Assembly: GCA_002431975.1 (NCBI GenBank) | Contig: DJFA01000064.1 | Coordinates: forward strand, 26,345 to 44,370 | Direction: 5' to 3' | Length of the DNA: 18,026 nt | Source: Ruminococcus sp. UBA5884 | GTDB lineage: Bacteria; Bacillota; Clostridia; Oscillospirales; Ruminococcaceae | In this document: piece by piece, positions 15,517 through 18,026 of the stretch | How positions within the stretch are numbered: position 1 is the first letter of the stretch | Layout of the letters: every line of letters starts with the position of its first letter | Made by a program: the position numbers and the translations under genes | The notes under the pieces: generated by a model | Databases searched by the model: none | What the model saw: only the letters and a program-made list of their open reading frames with translations | Told to the model about the DNA's origin: nothing

Positions 15517-15719
15517 GTAGGGGCGACCATTGGTCGCCCGCCGGAATTATGGTTAAAGCATAATTCTGATATTTGTTTTCTGTATGGTAAAACGGTTGGT
15601 TGTCTGCATAAAATTCTGGTAAAATAACGCTAATTCGATGATTATTATTTGTAGGGGCTTCCTTAAGTTCGCCCGCCCGATATTCTTGAATTTAACGGGC
15701 GACCAATGGTCGCCCCTAC
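15517..15719. repeat. Composite copy of the dispersed palindromic repeat
   Basis: An arm at 15517-15540 (GTAGGGGCGACC core) is the exact reverse complement of the arm at 15696-15719. A third arm of the CTTCCTTAAG type lies at 15651-15675, only 20 bp from the right arm. The whole occupies the gap between two convergent genes. Between 15541 and 15650 the sequence is AT-rich with no ORF; the family flank AATTCGATGATTATT precedes the third arm. Confidence 0.85.
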
Positions 15720-15726
15720 AAGTCCG

Positions 15727-17325
15727 TTATGCGTTTGATGTTATTACAAGAACATCATTTTTTTCTATAATAACCTTTCCGTTAGGAATAACTGTTCCGC
15801 CGTTTCTTTTTATCATAACTATCAGTTCATTATCCGGCATTGATATTTCAGAAATTGCCTTATCGCACCAGTCATTATCAGCTGTTACTTTAAGTTCACT
15901 CAATCCGAATCTCTTGTCATCATAGAATCCTTCTGCACTTAAAACAAGTATATCTCCCGGAAGCATTTCAGTTTTTCCGGCAGGTATTATCTTCTCATTA
16001 TTACGCAGAATCATTACTATCAGCAATCCAGGAGGAAGCACTATATCCTTTATCTGTTTTTCTGACCAGTAGCTGTCCTTGGTAATGCTAAGCCTTATAA
16101 ACTGCACTTCTGTTTCATCGCTGTAGTCATTGAAGGTTCTCATTACATTTTCTTCATTGTCAATCATATCAAGCTTTTTAGCAACCATAGGAAGCAATGT
16201 TCCCTGAACTCCTATTGATATAAGGACTATGCAGAAAACTATATGAAACACATCATTTTCTATATATGTATCACCTACAGTAGCCATTATTGCAAATACT
16301 ATTGAGGTAGCTCCTCTGAGTCCTGCCCATGCAATGAGCAGCTGCTGTTTCACAGGTGCTTTGAACGGAGTCATTATAGCCAGCACTGAAAGAGGTCTTG
16401 CTATAAGAGTCAGGAAAAGCAGTATTGCCGCTGCCGGAAGAATAATCTGCGGCAGATGTGACGGGAATGAAAGAAGTCCAAGCAGAAAGAATATAAGTAT
16501 CTGTGAAAAGCTTGTTATTCCGTCAAAGAAATGTACAAGTGATTTTTTATTTGCAAATTTTGTATTTCCGAGAACTATTCCGACTATGTAGGCACTGAGA
16601 TAACCATTTCCTCCGACTGCTGAAGGCACTGCATATGAGAGAATTGCTACTGCGACAACAAAAATAGCATCAAATCCGGCTGTTTCAAATTTAACGTGTT
16701 TAAGTACAAATACGGCTGCGGCGGCAATTGCTGCTCCGAGAGCTATGCCGAATACTATCTGTGCAAACAGAGTGTATACAAATTCCTTTGCGGTGCTGTG
16801 CCCCTGCATTACAGAGAGAAGTATAAGCGTGAACATATATGCCCAGGGGTCGTTGCTTCCGCTTTCAAGCTCAAGAATGGACGCTGTGCCGTATTTAAGG
16901 TTAAGCTGTTTTGAACGAAGTACTGAAAACACTGAGGCTGCATCAGTAGAACTGAGTACCGCACCTATAAGCAGACTTTCAAGCAATTCAAATTTAAGTA
17001 CAAAATAACAGAAAAATCCCGTCAGAAATGCCGTCATTATTACTCCGACAGATGACAGAAGTATTGATTTTCCTGCAACCTTTCTGGCTTCGCTCCATTT
17101 TGTTCCGAAACCACCATAGAAAATAATAAAAATCAATGCAACAGAACATATCTGTTCTGCAAAGCTGTAGTTATCAAATGGTATTTTCAATATGCCGTCA
17201 GAACCAAAAATCATTCCGATGAAAATAAATACAAGCAGCATCGGCATACCAATTTTTCCTGATATCTTATTGAAGAAAATACAGCACATGATAACCAGAG
17301 AAGCGAGAATCAATGCGGTGTTCAT
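15727..17325 (-). CDS. Potassium/proton antiporter, CPA1 family with two TrkA-C domains
   Basis: Inner-membrane cation/proton exchanger of the NhaP2/CvrA kind, likely for potassium or sodium and pH balance. About 12 hydrophobic segments fill residues 1-385. Diagnostic segments are SSTDAASVFSVLR, LELESGSNDPWAYM (ion-binding Asn-Asp pair) and GGNGYLSAYIVGIVLGN. The C-terminal cytoplasmic part holds two RCK_C (TrkA-C) units at about 395-465 and 470-532, each with an L(I/L)VMI(L/K)RN strand and a P-G/N-G-K turn, expected to bind a nucleotide or other ligand. The length of 532 aa fits the family. GGAGG is 6 bases before the ATG. It is divergent from the phosphatase gene. Ion specificity cannot be told from the sequence. 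Confidence 0.92.
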   Translation of the reverse strand: MNTALILASLVIMCCIFFNKISGKIGMPMLLVFIFIGMIFGSDGILKIPFDNYSFAEQICSVALIFIIFYGGFGTKWSEARKVAGKSILLSSVGVIMTAFLTGFFCYFVLKFELLESLLIGAVLSSTDAASVFSVLRSKQLNLKYGTASILELESGSNDPWAYMFTLILLSVMQGHSTAKEFVYTLFAQIVFGIALGAAIAAAAVFVLKHVKFETAGFDAIFVVAVAILSYAVPSAVGGNGYLSAYIVGIVLGNTKFANKKSLVHFFDGITSFSQILIFFLLGLLSFPSHLPQIILPAAAILLFLTLIARPLSVLAIMTPFKAPVKQQLLIAWAGLRGATSIVFAIMATVGDTYIENDVFHIVFCIVLISIGVQGTLLPMVAKKLDMIDNEENVMRTFNDYSDETEVQFIRLSITKDSYWSEKQIKDIVLPPGLLIVMILRNNEKIIPAGKTEMLPGDILVLSAEGFYDDKRFGLSELKVTADNDWCDKAISEISMPDNELIVMIKRNGGTVIPNGKVIIEKNDVLVITSNA

Positions 17326-17353
17326 GTTTTACCTCCGTTCGTTTATTCAGCCA

Positions 17354-17382
17354 TTGCGGCTGTATTTTAATTATACTATAAA
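17354..17382 (+). promoter_or_regulatory. Candidate promoter of the phosphatase gene
   Basis: TTGCGG (17354-17359), a 17-bp spacer and TATAAA (17377-17382). The -35 box is weak and lies partly in a small hairpin sequence CAGCC-ATTGC-GGCTG (17348-17362). Confidence 0.35.
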
Positions 17383-17399
17383 ATACAATAAAAAGTCAA
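17370..17399 (-). promoter_or_regulatory. Promoter of the antiporter gene
   Basis: On the minus strand TTGACT (17399-17394), an 18-bp spacer and a perfect TATAAT (17375-17370), giving a leader of about 38 nt with GGAGG before the ATG. It overlaps the opposing phosphatase promoter. Confidence 0.7.
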
Positions 17400-17425
17400 A
17401 TTTTAATAATCAGGGAGATAGAAAT

Positions 17426-17983
17426 ATGCAGATATCATTTATACGCCATGGAAAAACCATAGGAAATTTAAGCCAAAAATATATCGGTATAACTGATGAA
17501 CCTCTTTGTGCAGAGGGAATCAGCCAGATAAACAAAAAAAATTATCCGGACTGTGATATCGTGATATGCAGTCCTATGAAAAGATGCATACAGACTGCTG
17601 AAATCATTTATCCGGATAAAAAAATCATAGTTTATGATAATCTGAAAGAATGCTGTTTCGGAACTTTTGAAGGCAAAAATTATATGGAGCTTTCAGGAAA
17701 TCCTGATTATCAGAAATGGATTGACAGCAATGGAAAGCTTCCTTTTCCGAACGGAGAAAATCCTGAAAATTTTAAAAAACGCTGCATTGAAGCCTTTGAA
17801 AAAGCAATTGCTGAAAACAGTGAATATGATATGATATCATTTGTTGTGCATGGCGGAACTATAATGTCAGTATTTGAAAAATATGCTGTTCCTCATGGAG
17901 ATTTTTATGACTTTCATGTTGAAAATGCGTCAGGATTTATAACTGAATATAACGGATATATAAAAATAAAAGAGAACATCTGA
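17426..17983 (+). CDS. Histidine phosphatase family protein (phosphoglycerate mutase-like)
   Basis: A small cytosolic phosphatase of the branch-1 histidine phosphatase fold. The catalytic RHG is at residues 7-9 (His8 is the phosphate acceptor), CSPMKRCIQTAE holds Arg53, Glu75 lies in LKECCFG, and the second histidine is His142 in VVHGGT. At 185 aa it is near the size of alpha-ribazole phosphatase (CobC) and GpmB-like proteins; the substrate cannot be decided and no cobalamin genes are nearby. The start at 17426 is chosen because the family begins a few residues before RHG and GGGAGA lies 8 bases upstream. A longer reading frame beginning at 17192 would run antisense through the antiporter start. 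The stop codon sits in the loop of the following hairpin. Confidence 0.88.
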   Translation: MQISFIRHGKTIGNLSQKYIGITDEPLCAEGISQINKKNYPDCDIVICSPMKRCIQTAEIIYPDKKIIVYDNLKECCFGTFEGKNYMELSGNPDYQKWIDSNGKLPFPNGENPENFKKRCIEAFEKAIAENSEYDMISFVVHGGTIMSVFEKYAVPHGDFYDFHVENASGFITEYNGYIKIKENI

Positions 17984-17996
17984 AGATGTTCTCTTT
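17969..17996. terminator. Hairpin terminator between the phosphatase gene and the tRNA gene
   Basis: AAAGAGAACATC (17969-17980) pairs perfectly with GATGTTCTCTTT (17985-17996), and one more T-A pair can close the loop. On the minus strand TATTTTTATATA follows, so it best serves the tRNA gene at the right edge. On the plus strand the T-run is very short. The phosphatase stop codon (17981-17983) is in the loop. Confidence 0.75.
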
Positions 17997-18003
17997 AATG
18001 AAA

Positions 18004-18026
18004 CTCCCCAAGTTGGACTCGAACCA
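18004..18026 (-). tRNA. 3' end of a tRNA gene, probably tRNA-Asn (partial)
   Basis: On the minus strand the sequence reads TGG, T-loop TTCGAGT, T-stem CCAAC, acceptor strand TTGGGGA and discriminator G. The CCA end is not encoded (TTT follows). A discriminator G with an implied UCC start of the acceptor fits tRNA-Asn, but the anticodon is outside the window. Confidence 0.8.

Noticed and set aside
17192..17425. N-terminal extension of the histidine phosphatase
   Set aside because: It would run antisense through the start of the antiporter and its promoter, and the family begins a few residues before the RHG motif.

Overview
The window looks like a chromosomal segment of a low-GC, cellulosome-producing Firmicute of the Ruminococcus type (R. 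flavefaciens / R. champanellensis relatives). The main reason is the presence of a family 9 and a family 48 cellulase, each with a signal peptide, a Thr/Glu-rich linker and a C-terminal dockerin. The R. albus enzymes of these families use a different anchoring module, so that species is less likely. The species assignment is inference; gene families are assigned from motifs visible in the translated sequence.

Layout, left to right. (1) 1-98: an end of a dispersed palindromic repeat and the terminator of the first gene. (2) 99-2585, minus: GH9-CBM3-dockerin endoglucanase. (3) 2586-2847: GH9 promoter region and a 71-bp palindromic repeat. (4) 2848-6166, minus: a compact panB-panC-panD-coaBC operon for pantothenate and 4'-phosphopantetheine synthesis, with its promoter near 6242-6270. 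(5) 6485-7216, plus: a TcdA-type tRNA modification enzyme, ending in a second 71-bp palindromic repeat and a two-way terminator. (6) 7404-9944, minus: GH48 cellulase with dockerin, transcribed from a near-consensus promoter (10121-10149) with a leader of about 170 nt that can fold into three hairpins. (7) 10455-15460, plus: a four-gene operon encoding a GldA/GldF/GldG-like ABC transporter and a DUF4340 protein. The GldG-like protein carries nine 11-residue tandem repeats. (8) 15461-15726: terminator and a composite copy of the dispersed repeat. (9) 15727-17325, minus: CPA1 potassium/proton antiporter with two TrkA-C domains. (10) 17426-17983, plus: histidine phosphatase family protein. (11) 18004-18026, minus: 3' end of a tRNA, probably tRNA-Asn, cut by the window edge.

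How the genes work together: the GH48 (processive cellulase) and the GH9-CBM3 enzyme are the classic synergistic pair of a cellulosome. Their dockerins agree at the cohesin-contact positions, so they probably bind the same scaffoldin. The pan/coa operon, tcdA, antiporter and phosphatase are housekeeping genes. The Gld-like ABC operon has no known substrate in Firmicutes. Its divergent placement from the GH48 gene across a 510-bp intergenic region, which holds two cre-like CGTTTACAT boxes 32 bp apart, makes it the most interesting uncharacterised unit here.

The other notable structure is a family of dispersed palindromes (GTAGGGGCGA...). They have compensatory changes in their arms and, in the better copies, short TAACG-type ends that fall on neighbouring stop codons. 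They look like non-autonomous mobile or REP-like elements.
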